In this document: piece by piece, positions 1-8,374 of the stretch
Layout of the letters: the number at the start of each line of letters is the position of its first letter
Position numbering within the stretch: the first letter of the stretch is position 1
Assembly: GCA_014238425.1 (NCBI GenBank)
Contig: JABABD010000015.1
Location: forward strand, 62,001 to 126,000
Source of the DNA: Flavobacteriaceae bacterium
Lineage (GTDB): Bacteria > Bacteroidota > Bacteroidia > Flavobacteriales > Flavobacteriaceae
Length of the DNA stretch: 64,000 bases
Direction: 5' to 3'
Notes under the pieces: generated by a model
The model's input: only the letters and a program-made list of their open reading frames with translations
Database searches by the model: none
Told to the model about the DNA's origin: nothing
Program-made: the position numbers and the translations under genes

Positions 1-246
1 TGACTTTGAATTCAGTTTAAAGAAAAAGTAATCCAATTTTTCAAAATCAATTAAAATTCTTCATTTTTTTCTTACATATCTAAAAATTAACAAAGTATAA
101 TCTTAACTTTAGCATAAAAAAATGTACGGTTCTATTCCGTTTAGCGACTATAGTTAAAATTTTACTGAAGGTCATGATTAATAGCAAAAAATCAATTACC
201 ATTTCCTTATAGTTTTAATTTTTTGTCTAAACATGACTATTACGCC
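1..246. other. Non-coding leader before the radical SAM/heptose cluster
   Basis: I see no gene in this AT-rich stretch. It must carry the promoter of the long plus-strand cluster. The best -7-like box is TAACTTTA at 104-111 (consensus TAnnTTTG, last base off), without a convincing TTG about 19 bases upstream. A weak hairpin (ACGG/CCGT, 126-140) lies in the presumed 5' leader. The assignment is tentative. Confidence 0.3.
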
Positions 247-1176
247 ATGAGTACGAAAAATATGAAAGAATTAGAAGTCTTAAAAACCATACTTTATTTT
301 TCAATTTTCAAACACCCAATAAATGAAACAGAGGTGTTTGAATTTGCCAATATATCAAATCAATTGGACGTAAATAAGCAGATAAAGTTTCTAGTTCAAA
401 AAGGCGTCATTTTTAAATTAGGTGACTACTACTCTTCTATAAACGACCATTCTCTTGTAAAAAGACGTCTAGAAGGTAATCAAATGGCCGAAAACATCAT
501 GCCAAAAGCTTTTAATGTTGGAAGGTTAATTGCAAAGTTTCCCTATGTAGAAAGCGTTAATTTATCTGGAGCATTATCAAAAGGGTATTATGATAATGAA
601 GGAGATATAGATTTCTTTATTATTACTAAATCTAGTAGGTTATGGATTGCAAGAACACTACTCATTCTATATAAAAAAATATTCTTATTAAATTCTAAAA
701 AATATTTCTGTGTAAATTATTTTATCGCTAATGATCAACTAGAAATTAACGAGCGTAATCGGTTTACTGCTACGGAGATGATAACGCTCATACCTGTATC
801 TGGAAAACATATGTTCTTTGATTTCATGAATAGTAATACATGGATCAAAAATTACTTTCCAAATTCAAACTTATTAAACGTTAACGTTATTGAAGATGTT
901 AAAAAATCTTCATTTACAGAATTACTAGAGTATTTTTTGAGCGGTTCTATTGGAAATTTTTTCGAAAAAGCTTTCAGAAAGATTACTTTAAAAAAATGGG
1001 AATCTAAATTTAAACACCTCGAGAAAGAAGATTTCAAGATTGCTATGAAATCAACAAAAAGTGTTTCGAAGCATCACCCTCAGAATTTCCAAAAGAAAGT
1101 CATTCATCAATTAAATAAGGACTATCAAAAGATAAAACAAGAACATAACCTAGAAGTACCTCTCGAGCATGCTTGA
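247..1176 (+). CDS. Winged-helix plus nucleotidyltransferase-fold protein
   Basis: The first ~75 residues look like a winged-helix domain. They are followed by a Pol-beta-type minimal nucleotidyltransferase core, GALSKGYYDNEGDID, with Gly at ~108 and the metal-binding pair D120/D122 counted from this start. The GS/GA-x-DxD arrangement is seen directly; nucleotidyl transfer to a small molecule, sugar or protein is inferred from the fold. I chose ATG 247 over the in-frame TTG at 223; ATG 262 is also possible. The gene overlaps the next by 8 bases and leads the cluster. The C-terminal ~100 residues are lysine-rich and unassigned. It could be an enzyme of the cluster product or a regulator; its substrate is unknown. 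Confidence 0.6.
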   Translation: MSTKNMKELEVLKTILYFSIFKHPINETEVFEFANISNQLDVNKQIKFLVQKGVIFKLGDYYSSINDHSLVKRRLEGNQMAENIMPKAFNVGRLIAKFPYVESVNLSGALSKGYYDNEGDIDFFIITKSSRLWIARTLLILYKKIFLLNSKKYFCVNYFIANDQLEINERNRFTATEMITLIPVSGKHMFFDFMNSNTWIKNYFPNSNLLNVNVIEDVKKSSFTELLEYFLSGSIGNFFEKAFRKITLKKWESKFKHLEKEDFKIAMKSTKSVSKHHPQNFQKKVIHQLNKDYQKIKQEHNLEVPLEHA

Positions 1177-2602
1177 TATTGTATTTTCTCATTCATACTA
1201 CTATAAATTCGATTCTAAGCAATGGAAGAATAGAACGCCTTACCCTCCTTTGGGAACATTGTATGCCGCCTCTTATTTACGTGAGAATGGTTACAGTGTT
1301 GGTGTTTTCGACGCCAATCTTCTAGACGACCCAAAAACCATTAAACCTTATCTAGAGCAACAGCAACCAAAATTTTTTGTTATATACGACGATGGATTCA
1401 ACTATCTCACCAAAATGTGTTTGACCTCGATGCGAAAGGCCGCCTTCGAGATGATAAAAATTGCGAGAGAATTTCAGTGTACAGTTATTGTTTGTAGTTC
1501 AGACTCGACCGATCACTATGAAAAATATTTAAGAGCAGGAGCAGATTACGTCATTCAAGGTGAAGGTGAAATCACACTGAAAGAATTGGTCGACTCCTTA
1601 AAAAACAACCACAATCCGTCTGCCATTCATGGTCTTGTATTCAAAAAAGATAATGACATCATAAAAAATCCAAAACGGGCTGTGCTCCAGGATTTAGATG
1701 CGCTTCCTCTTCCTGCATGGGATCTGATAGACATAAAACCTTATAAAGACATTTGGACAAGCGGTGGTAATGAATTTACACTGAATATTGCCACAACACG
1801 AGGATGTCCTTTTAAATGTAACTGGTGTGCAAAACCAATTTATGGCAATCGTTATAATTCACATTCGCCTGAGTATATTACAAACCACATAAAATATCTG
1901 GTAAACACGTACAATGTTACACGCTTTTGGATGTGTGATGATATTTTTGGTCTAAAACCAAACTGGGTGCAACAATTCAATGTAGCACTTAAAAAAGAAC
2001 AGCTTGACATATCTTATTATATACAGAGCCGCGTAGATCTATTACTTAAAGAAGATACGATTGATTGTTTAGTTGAATCTGGATTGGGAGAAGTTTGGGT
2101 CGGTGCTGAAAGCGGTTCACAAAGTATATTGGATGCTATGGATAAAGGCATAACAGTAGAACAAATATATGAAGCTACCCATATATTAAAGAAAAAAAAC
2201 ATTCGTGTTGCCTTTTTTATACAATTCGGTTATTTAGAAGAAACCAAAGAAGATATTGATAAGACAATACAAATGATCAAGGAATTGGTACCTGATAATA
2301 TCGGGATCTCAGTTTCTTACCCATTACCAGGCACTAAGTTTTATGAAAAAGTAAAAGATGACTTGAAATTAAAGGCCAATTGGACAGATTCAGATGATTT
2401 GGCAATGATGTTTAAAGGAACTTTCAGTACAGAATTCTATAGGAAATTACAACGATACGTTCACAAAGAATATCGTAAAAGTCAAGGACTATATAATTTA
2501 AAGCATTTCAACACTGAGAACTTTAAATCTATATTGAAGTTAGCTTACTATTTTCCAAGTGCTTTTTACGATAAATTTCTCTTAAAGAAGTTAGCAAAAT
2601 AA
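1169..2602 (+). CDS. B12-binding radical SAM enzyme (cluster copy 1)
   Basis: 477 residues: an N-terminal Rossmann-like cobalamin-binding domain (~1-150, with the typical QGEGEITLKELV stretch), then a radical SAM TIM barrel. The [4Fe-4S] cysteines C213, C217 and C220 lie in RGCPFKCNWC, and the later ESGSQSIL motif is also typical. Family members methylate unreactive carbons or couple and rearrange carbon skeletons using cobalamin and SAM. The substrate is not evident. It resembles the copy at 4331 closely in its N-terminus (TPYPPLGTLY versus RPYAPLGLLY), which suggests duplication and related substrates. The start overlaps the upstream gene, and the next gene begins 7 bases after the stop. 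Confidence 0.85.
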   Translation: MLDIVFSHSYYYKFDSKQWKNRTPYPPLGTLYAASYLRENGYSVGVFDANLLDDPKTIKPYLEQQQPKFFVIYDDGFNYLTKMCLTSMRKAAFEMIKIAREFQCTVIVCSSDSTDHYEKYLRAGADYVIQGEGEITLKELVDSLKNNHNPSAIHGLVFKKDNDIIKNPKRAVLQDLDALPLPAWDLIDIKPYKDIWTSGGNEFTLNIATTRGCPFKCNWCAKPIYGNRYNSHSPEYITNHIKYLVNTYNVTRFWMCDDIFGLKPNWVQQFNVALKKEQLDISYYIQSRVDLLLKEDTIDCLVESGLGEVWVGAESGSQSILDAMDKGITVEQIYEATHILKKKNIRVAFFIQFGYLEETKEDIDKTIQMIKELVPDNIGISVSYPLPGTKFYEKVKDDLKLKANWTDSDDLAMMFKGTFSTEFYRKLQRYVHKEYRKSQGLYNLKHFNTENFKSILKLAYYFPSAFYDKFLLKKLAK

Positions 2603-2609
2603 GAGGTTT

Positions 2610-3551
2610 ATGAATTGGAAAATAAAGGCGCTACTACAAAAAATATTATCAACTACTAAGTTAGGTGATAACCTAAATCATATTCCTGCAACTCTAAATA
2701 AAAAATATCATTACAACGTTGCTTTATATCAAACATACGAATGTGTTCGAAAATTTAGTTATTGTAATATAGATTTATCTACAAATAAAACTGCTTTAGA
2801 AATTGGAACAGGATATTCATTGATTTCAGCTGCCGTTTTATCGTTACTTGGTTTTCAAAAAATAATTACTGTTGATATTACGGAAGACATACAATTTTCT
2901 ACTTGCAAAAAACAAATAAGTTACTTAGAGGAGCCTGATATTTTAAAAATAATATACCCAAAAAGTATTTTTAACGAACAAGAAATAAAAAGTAAAATAA
3001 CTCAACTCAATGAAGCGCATACTTTACAATCACTTTTTGACATATTCAATACTACTTATATAGCACCATATAATTTCAACGCTATTCTAAAGCATTCAAA
3101 AAAAATTGACTATATAGCCTCTCAAGTAGTGTTAGAACATATTCCTTCTAAAATTCTAAATGAATTATTTCAATTTACTAAAGAAGTTTTACACAAAGAA
3201 CAATTCTGTGTTCACACAATTAATTTTATTGATCATTTTGCAAATCCTGGTTTTTTTCAAGACAAATCGATATCTGAATTTAATTTTTTAAAATACTCAG
3301 ATGATTATTGGAATTATTGGGCCGGAAACTCTATTGCATATACCAATAGATTGTCTCATGTATTTTATCTTGAACTGTGTAAGAAATACAGTTTAAACGT
3401 AGTTGATTTTATAGGTGAGAATTATAGAACTAGAAAAGGGTTAGACGCAAAATTAATCCATGTTGATGTCTTAAAAAAATACAATTCTAATATTAATATT
3501 GAGGATTTAACAAAATATCAAAGGGGGACTTTAATTATTTCAAATACATAA
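2610..3551 (+). CDS. Class I SAM-dependent methyltransferase-like protein
   Basis: The SAM-binding motif I is visible as ALEIGTGYS (residues 62-70), followed by an acidic strand end (TVDITED) and a VVLEHIP post-motif typical of class I methyltransferases. At 313 residues it is longer than a minimal domain, with extra helical material between motif I and the LEHIP element and a long C-terminal extension. It sits between two paired B12-radical SAM genes, abuts the next methyltransferase and starts 7 bases after the previous stop. Methylation of the cluster product is inferred; the acceptor is unknown. Confidence 0.65.
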   Translation: MNWKIKALLQKILSTTKLGDNLNHIPATLNKKYHYNVALYQTYECVRKFSYCNIDLSTNKTALEIGTGYSLISAAVLSLLGFQKIITVDITEDIQFSTCKKQISYLEEPDILKIIYPKSIFNEQEIKSKITQLNEAHTLQSLFDIFNTTYIAPYNFNAILKHSKKIDYIASQVVLEHIPSKILNELFQFTKEVLHKEQFCVHTINFIDHFANPGFFQDKSISEFNFLKYSDDYWNYWAGNSIAYTNRLSHVFYLELCKKYSLNVVDFIGENYRTRKGLDAKLIHVDVLKKYNSNINIEDLTKYQRGTLIISNT

Positions 3552-4334
3552 ATGAAAGCTGATTTTGACATAGCCTCAAAGCATTATGATGAGAATTTTA
3601 CATTCTCCAACATTGGCAAGGCCCAACGTCATCTTGTTTTCAAACATTTAGATCCACTAATACGTACTACTGAAAAGTTCTCAATCCTCGAATTAAATTG
3701 CGGAACAGGAGAAGATGCTATCGAACTGGCAAACTCAGGTCATAGTGTTCTAGCTACCGATATATCTGATGGCATGATTGCTATTGCAAAAGCAAAAACA
3801 CATTCTAAGGACTTAAAGTTCAAAATTCAAGATATCAATGCTATTACGAAAACGTCTTTCGATAGAAAATTTGATTTGATTTTTTCGAATTTTGGCGGTA
3901 TGAATTGCTTGTCAAGAAAGCAGTTAGACACATTTTTAAAAACATCAATCGACCTATTAAACCCGAAAGGAAAACTGGTCATGGTTTTAATGCCAAAACA
4001 TTGTCTTTGGGAATACCTCTATTTTCTGCTTAAAGGAGATCTTAAAAAAGCAAAAAGAAGAAGTACTACCGAAGCCGTATTGGTAAATGTAGATGGCAAT
4101 TTGGTAGAAACATGGTATTACAATCCCGAGGACATTGTATCTTTAACACAATCCATTTACGCCGCCAAAATCATAAAACCCGTTGGGGTAACCATTCCAC
4201 CTTCTTATCTTGAAAGGTCGTTTTTGGCAAAGACACCATTCTTGAACTTGTTCGTGAAAATTGACCATATCATTACAGGATCATTTTGGGCTAAATATGC
4301 TGATCATTTTTTAATACAATTGATAAAGAAATGA
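3552..4334 (+). CDS. Class I SAM-dependent methyltransferase
   Basis: 260 residues with a clean Methyltransf_11/25-type SAM site: ELNCGTG at 47-53, acidic TDIS after strand beta-2, and the FSNFGGMNC strand-4 region. The C-terminal ~80 residues (from about LPKG and the WEYLYF segment) resemble small-molecule or lipid methyltransferases more than RNA enzymes, which is inference. It abuts the upstream methyltransferase (stop and start adjacent) and overlaps the following radical SAM gene by ATGA. That is typical translational coupling and ties it to the same pathway. Confidence 0.8.
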   Translation: MKADFDIASKHYDENFTFSNIGKAQRHLVFKHLDPLIRTTEKFSILELNCGTGEDAIELANSGHSVLATDISDGMIAIAKAKTHSKDLKFKIQDINAITKTSFDRKFDLIFSNFGGMNCLSRKQLDTFLKTSIDLLNPKGKLVMVLMPKHCLWEYLYFLLKGDLKKAKRRSTTEAVLVNVDGNLVETWYYNPEDIVSLTQSIYAAKIIKPVGVTIPPSYLERSFLAKTPFLNLFVKIDHIITGSFWAKYADHFLIQLIKK

Positions 4335-5710
4335 GCATAGTATTGACACACACATATTATCTTTATGAAGATTCCAAGGAGCAACTCATAATGAGACCCT
4401 ATGCACCGCTTGGCTTACTATATATCTCTGGATACCTGAATGCACATAAGATAAAGAATGAAGTTTACGATACCACTTTTTATTCAAGAGAAGACCAGCT
4501 CAACTTCATACGCGACAAACAGCCCAAAGTTGTTGCTATTTACACGAATTTAATGACCAAGATCAATGTCATAAAACTTATCAAAGTACTAAAAACTGAT
4601 TCTTCTCATGGTTTCCCTAAGCTAATTTTAGGTGGACCAGATATTACATATAACTGTGAGAATTATTTAAATACTGGTGTCGATTTCTTGATTATTGGAG
4701 AAGGAGAACAAACCACTTTAGAATTATACAACGCAATTGTTAACAGTAAGGAACATCAAAACATTGCTGGCATCGCATACCTCGAAAATGGCGTTGTTAA
4801 AAAAACTTCTCCAAGAGTAAAGATGAAGGATCTTTCGCAATTGCCACTACCAAATCGCAAAGCCATCCCTGTCGATAAGTATTTGGACACATGGAAAACA
4901 CATCACGGAAAAAGTTCTATGACCGTGAGTACACAACGCGGTTGTCCGTATACATGTAGATGGTGTAGTACTGCAGTATATGGACAAAGTTATAGGAGGC
5001 GTCCAGCCGAAATGGTTGCTGCAGAACTAGGAATACTAAAAGACACCTACCAACCTGACAGTATATGGTTTGTAGATGATGTATTTACCGTAAGTCACAA
5101 ATGGATCAGGAGTTTTTGTGAGCAAGTCCATAAACAAAATGCCATTATTCCGTTTGAGTGTATTACCAGAGCAGAACGTCTTAACGACGAAGTCCTACAA
5201 TTATTAAAAGATGCGGGATGCTACAGAATTTGGATTGGCGCAGAAAGTGGATCTCAAAAAATAATTGATGCCATGGATCGTCGTGTAGACGTAGATGTTG
5301 TAAAAAAAGCTATCCAAAAAACGAATGCCTTGGATATAGAAACTGGTACTTTTATTATGGTTGGCTATCCTGGTGAGAATGAAAGTGATATCAACGAGAC
5401 CATAAATTATCTAAAAGCTGCTAACCCTACTCATTTTACAATTACCGTGGCCTATCCAATCAAAGGAACTTCTTTGTATAACGAAATCGAAGATAAGATA
5501 ACCGTACAACCTAATTGGGAGACCTCTACCGATAGAGATATTGATTTTTCTAGGACATACTCTCGTAAGTTTTACGATTATGCGGTAAGGAAAATTGTGA
5601 ATGAGGTCAATTATTATAAAGAAAAACAAAACACAAAGAATCTTAAAAAATTAGCCAATTACAAACTAAAATCCACCTTAGCCGGTGTTTTCATGAAACT
5701 ATCCAAATAA
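4331..5710 (+). CDS. B12-binding radical SAM enzyme (cluster copy 2)
   Basis: 459 residues with the same layout as the copy at 1169: cobalamin-binding domain, linker with LPLPNRKAIP, then the radical SAM barrel with C205, C209 and C212 in RGCPYTCRWC and a downstream GAESGSQKII motif. It is translationally coupled to the methyltransferase before it (ATGA overlap). The similarity to the 1169 protein runs through both domains, so this is a paralogue rather than two unrelated B12 enzymes. The reaction is unknown; C-methylation or C-C bond chemistry on the cluster product is inferred from the family. Confidence 0.85.
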   Translation: MSIVLTHTYYLYEDSKEQLIMRPYAPLGLLYISGYLNAHKIKNEVYDTTFYSREDQLNFIRDKQPKVVAIYTNLMTKINVIKLIKVLKTDSSHGFPKLILGGPDITYNCENYLNTGVDFLIIGEGEQTTLELYNAIVNSKEHQNIAGIAYLENGVVKKTSPRVKMKDLSQLPLPNRKAIPVDKYLDTWKTHHGKSSMTVSTQRGCPYTCRWCSTAVYGQSYRRRPAEMVAAELGILKDTYQPDSIWFVDDVFTVSHKWIRSFCEQVHKQNAIIPFECITRAERLNDEVLQLLKDAGCYRIWIGAESGSQKIIDAMDRRVDVDVVKKAIQKTNALDIETGTFIMVGYPGENESDINETINYLKAANPTHFTITVAYPIKGTSLYNEIEDKITVQPNWETSTDRDIDFSRTYSRKFYDYAVRKIVNEVNYYKEKQNTKNLKKLANYKLKSTLAGVFMKLSK

Positions 5711-5711
5711 T

Positions 5712-6824
5712 ATGAAGCCTTCTCATATCTCTTTATACTTTATACTATTTATAGCGTTTACGTCATGTTATAAACAAGATCACGAGATTAATTTAAAGTG
5801 GAATAAAGGGTATGAAAACGATACTTTTGAAAGACACTGTATTGGGCTGAAATGGGCTTTGTCTTATTTAGGGTCAACCATAGCAAATGACACTACACTT
5901 CTAGGAATTACATACAAAGACTCTACTATAACATTAAACATAAAGCAATTAGGTTTTTCTGAAAATGCGGTTACACATCTCGCCAAACTTCAATATATTT
6001 TTAAAGCATCTGAAGAATATAAAAAAAACAATGCTATGGACATTGGGCGATACATTGCATTGACCTATGGAAACTCGTATCATTACTATGCTATAACTAA
6101 TGTCCCAAAAACCCTAGAACAGTTTGAACGGCTATATGAATTTGATAGCCTTAAAGGATATATTGACGATTCTAGCGTTTCTAGAGTAGATCGTATTATT
6201 TCGTATTCAAAACGATTAAAAAATAATGGTCAAGGCTTTGTTTCTGCTGAGATAGACTCTATAAGTAAAGATACCTTTGAATATGAAACTGTAGAAATAA
6301 TGTCCAATGGACAGCAAAGATTTGGTGTTTATGGCTTGGATGGGAAGTTAAAAGAAGCCGCAGACGCTAACATCACGCGAGCAGGGAAACCAGCAAAATG
6401 CATTTGGTGTCATGAGGTTGTTGTTCAGCCTCTATTTAGGTCGCAGCAAAATCATAAAGGCTATTTAAGTTATCTGCGATTTAAGGACTCACTAAAGTAC
6501 TATAATCAAGAGCTTCAAGCGTATCAAAACGAATTATGGACCGACAAATCGATATTGAACAAAGCTTTACACACTGAATTAGAGCTTCTCTATATTTCTT
6601 TTATGGAACCAACCGTAGGGCGTTTATCTCGAGAATGGAACCTGCCATTAACAGAAGTCCGACAAAAACTAGCTCATTTAAAAACACACCAACACGAGGA
6701 ATTTTCATTTTTAGGAAATCTATATCATAGAAAAGACATTGATGCGCTTGCACCTTTTAAAGCTATCAAAACACCAGAAAGTATTAGAGAACAATCGGCT
6801 AATGAAATTAATCTATTACAATAA
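5712..6824 (+). CDS. Unrecognised lipoprotein with one c-type haem motif
   Basis: I do not recognise the family. The N-terminus is a short hydrophobic signal ending in FTSC, a plausible lipobox with lipidated Cys at ~19, so it is probably envelope-anchored. A single CIWCH haem-binding motif (C230, C233, H234) is visible; no second CxxCH occurs. The region before it is beta-like and charged, and the region after it is helical with many Tyr, Gln and Glu. It starts one base after the previous stop and shares its last base with the next ORF start, so it is a cluster member. It could be a periplasmic electron carrier, or the motif may bind a metal or be chance. Confidence 0.55.
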   Translation: MKPSHISLYFILFIAFTSCYKQDHEINLKWNKGYENDTFERHCIGLKWALSYLGSTIANDTTLLGITYKDSTITLNIKQLGFSENAVTHLAKLQYIFKASEEYKKNNAMDIGRYIALTYGNSYHYYAITNVPKTLEQFERLYEFDSLKGYIDDSSVSRVDRIISYSKRLKNNGQGFVSAEIDSISKDTFEYETVEIMSNGQQRFGVYGLDGKLKEAADANITRAGKPAKCIWCHEVVVQPLFRSQQNHKGYLSYLRFKDSLKYYNQELQAYQNELWTDKSILNKALHTELELLYISFMEPTVGRLSREWNLPLTEVRQKLAHLKTHQHEEFSFLGNLYHRKDIDALAPFKAIKTPESIREQSANEINLLQ

Positions 6825-6838
6825 TGCGTAATGAAAAT

Positions 6839-7357
6839 ATGAAAACTGTATTTATAGATAGGGATGGTGTAATTAATAAAGACATTGGATATTTATACAA
6901 AATAGAAGATTTTGAATTTATTGAGGGTGTCTTTACCAGTCTTAAATATTTGAAAAAAAAAGGTTTTAGTTTAATTATTGTCACCAATCAATCTGGTATT
7001 GGCAAGGGGTATTACAAAGAGCAAGATTTTAATATTCTTAATAATTGGATGTTAGATAAATTTAAAGAACAAGGCATAGATATTTTAGATGTTTTTTATT
7101 GTCCACACACGCAAGAAGATAATTGTAATTGCCGCAAACCAAAAATGGGTATGTTTGAAAAGGCTGATGATAAATATCAAATAAACAAGAACAATTCATG
7201 GATGATTGGGGACAAAGAACATGATATTAAAGCAGCTCTTAATTTTGGTATAACCAATACGATACTAGTTGAAAGTGGGCATGAAATTGAAAAAAAAAAT
7301 AGCAATGCTCAATTTATTTCACCGTCAATTAAAGAGGTAAACAATTACATAATTTGA
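6839..7357 (+). CDS. gmhB: D-glycero-beta-D-manno-heptose 1,7-bisphosphate 7-phosphatase
   Basis: HAD-IIIA phosphatase that removes the 7-phosphate in ADP-heptose synthesis. The nucleophile motif FIDRDGVIN is at the N-terminus, the TNQSGIGKGYY motif follows, and the zinc-binding loop CPHTQEDNCNCRKP is characteristic of GmhB. GDKEHDIKAA supplies the last acidic motif. I prefer ATG 6839 (MKTVFIDRDG) because it gives the usual N-terminus. An in-frame ATG at 6824 overlaps the preceding stop and adds five residues. It is the first of four consecutive heptose genes, so its metabolic role is firm. Confidence 0.9.
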   Translation: MKTVFIDRDGVINKDIGYLYKIEDFEFIEGVFTSLKYLKKKGFSLIIVTNQSGIGKGYYKEQDFNILNNWMLDKFKEQGIDILDVFYCPHTQEDNCNCRKPKMGMFEKADDKYQINKNNSWMIGDKEHDIKAALNFGITNTILVESGHEIEKKNSNAQFISPSIKEVNNYII

Positions 7358-7378
7358 TATAAATTATTAATTACTGTA

Positions 7379-8374
7379 ATGAAGATAAACTATAATAATA
7401 AAACTATTTTAATAACGGGTGGTGCTGGATTTATCGGATCCAACATTGCTTTTTATTTACAGGAAAATTATCCTGACAGCAACATTATAGTTTTTGATAT
7501 ATTTAGAAGTAAAGAGACTTTTGCCAATGGTAATTTAAAAAGTTTTGGTCATTATAAAAACTTAATAGGTTTTAAAGGTGATATCATTTGTGGCGACATT
7601 AGTAATGAAACAGATTTAAATAAGCTCAACAATTATAATCTAGACTATATTTTTCATCAAGCAGCGATTTCTGACACACGTGTTTATGACCAAGAAATTA
7701 TGATAAAAACAAATGTGACTAGTTTTTATCGTCTATTGGAAATTGCTATAAAAAATAATGCCAAGATGGTTTACGCAAGTTCTGCTGCTACCTATGGCTC
7801 AAGTCCATCTCCTCAAAAAATTGGTGATGATTCTCCAGAAAATCTTTATGGCTTTTCTAAGTATGCTATGGATCAAATAGCCCATAGGTATATTAAAGAA
7901 TACCCAGACATGCATATTGTAGGTCTTAAATTCTTTAATGTCTATGGAGAAAGGGAGTACTTTAAAAATAAAACGGCTTCTATGGTCATACAGCTAGGGC
8001 ATCAAATCTTGGCTGGTAAACCGCCACGTTTATTTATTGGGTCCGATAAAATGATGCGTGACTTTGTGTATATTGAAGATGTTGTTGCTGCTAATATTCT
8101 AGCTTGTTTGGCTAAAAAAAACGGCATCTATAATATTGGTAGTGGCATTAATCGCAGCTTCTATGATATAGTCACTATTTTGCAAAAAGAATTAAATACA
8201 CATTTGAAAATAGACTATTTTGAAAATCCATACACTGGATATCAAATGCATACTAAAGCAGATATTAGTTTAAGTGAAGTATACTTAAATTACAAACCAA
8301 ACTACACCTTAGAACAAGGTATTAAAAAATACATACCTTATATAAAGCAAACATTTAACTGTAACAACAAATAA
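7379..8374 (+). CDS. hldD: ADP-L-glycero-D-manno-heptose 6-epimerase
   Basis: Extended SDR epimerase. The NAD(P) motif TGGAGFIGSN is at the N-terminus, the catalytic YGFSK (YxxxK) is near 160, and the product-binding GLKFFNVYGERE follows. The MMRDFVYIEDV segment is typical of HldD. It converts ADP-D-glycero- to ADP-L-glycero-D-manno-heptose. The length of 331 residues is normal. Its stop overlaps the hldE start, and it lies with gmhB, hldE and gmhA, which removes most ambiguity with other nucleotide-sugar epimerases. Confidence 0.9.
   Translation: MKINYNNKTILITGGAGFIGSNIAFYLQENYPDSNIIVFDIFRSKETFANGNLKSFGHYKNLIGFKGDIICGDISNETDLNKLNNYNLDYIFHQAAISDTRVYDQEIMIKTNVTSFYRLLEIAIKNNAKMVYASSAATYGSSPSPQKIGDDSPENLYGFSKYAMDQIAHRYIKEYPDMHIVGLKFFNVYGEREYFKNKTASMVIQLGHQILAGKPPRLFIGSDKMMRDFVYIEDVVAANILACLAKKNGIYNIGSGINRSFYDIVTILQKELNTHLKIDYFENPYTGYQMHTKADISLSEVYLNYKPNYTLEQGIKKYIPYIKQTFNCNNK

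Noticed and set aside
126-140. Small hairpin ACGG/CCGT before the cluster
   Set aside because: Four-base stem, no T-run or known riboswitch features. I looked for a cobalamin riboswitch because of the B12 enzymes and did not recognise one.
223-246. TTG start for the first gene
   Set aside because: An ATG follows at 247 with a more usual N-terminus; the added eight residues show no support.
2017-2202. Minus-strand frame of 61 codons inside the first B12-radical SAM gene
   Set aside because: It lies fully inside a gene with strong motifs in the other frame, has no signal or family and no promoter. It is a shadow frame, like the many others antisense to carB, purL, the fad genes and hldE.
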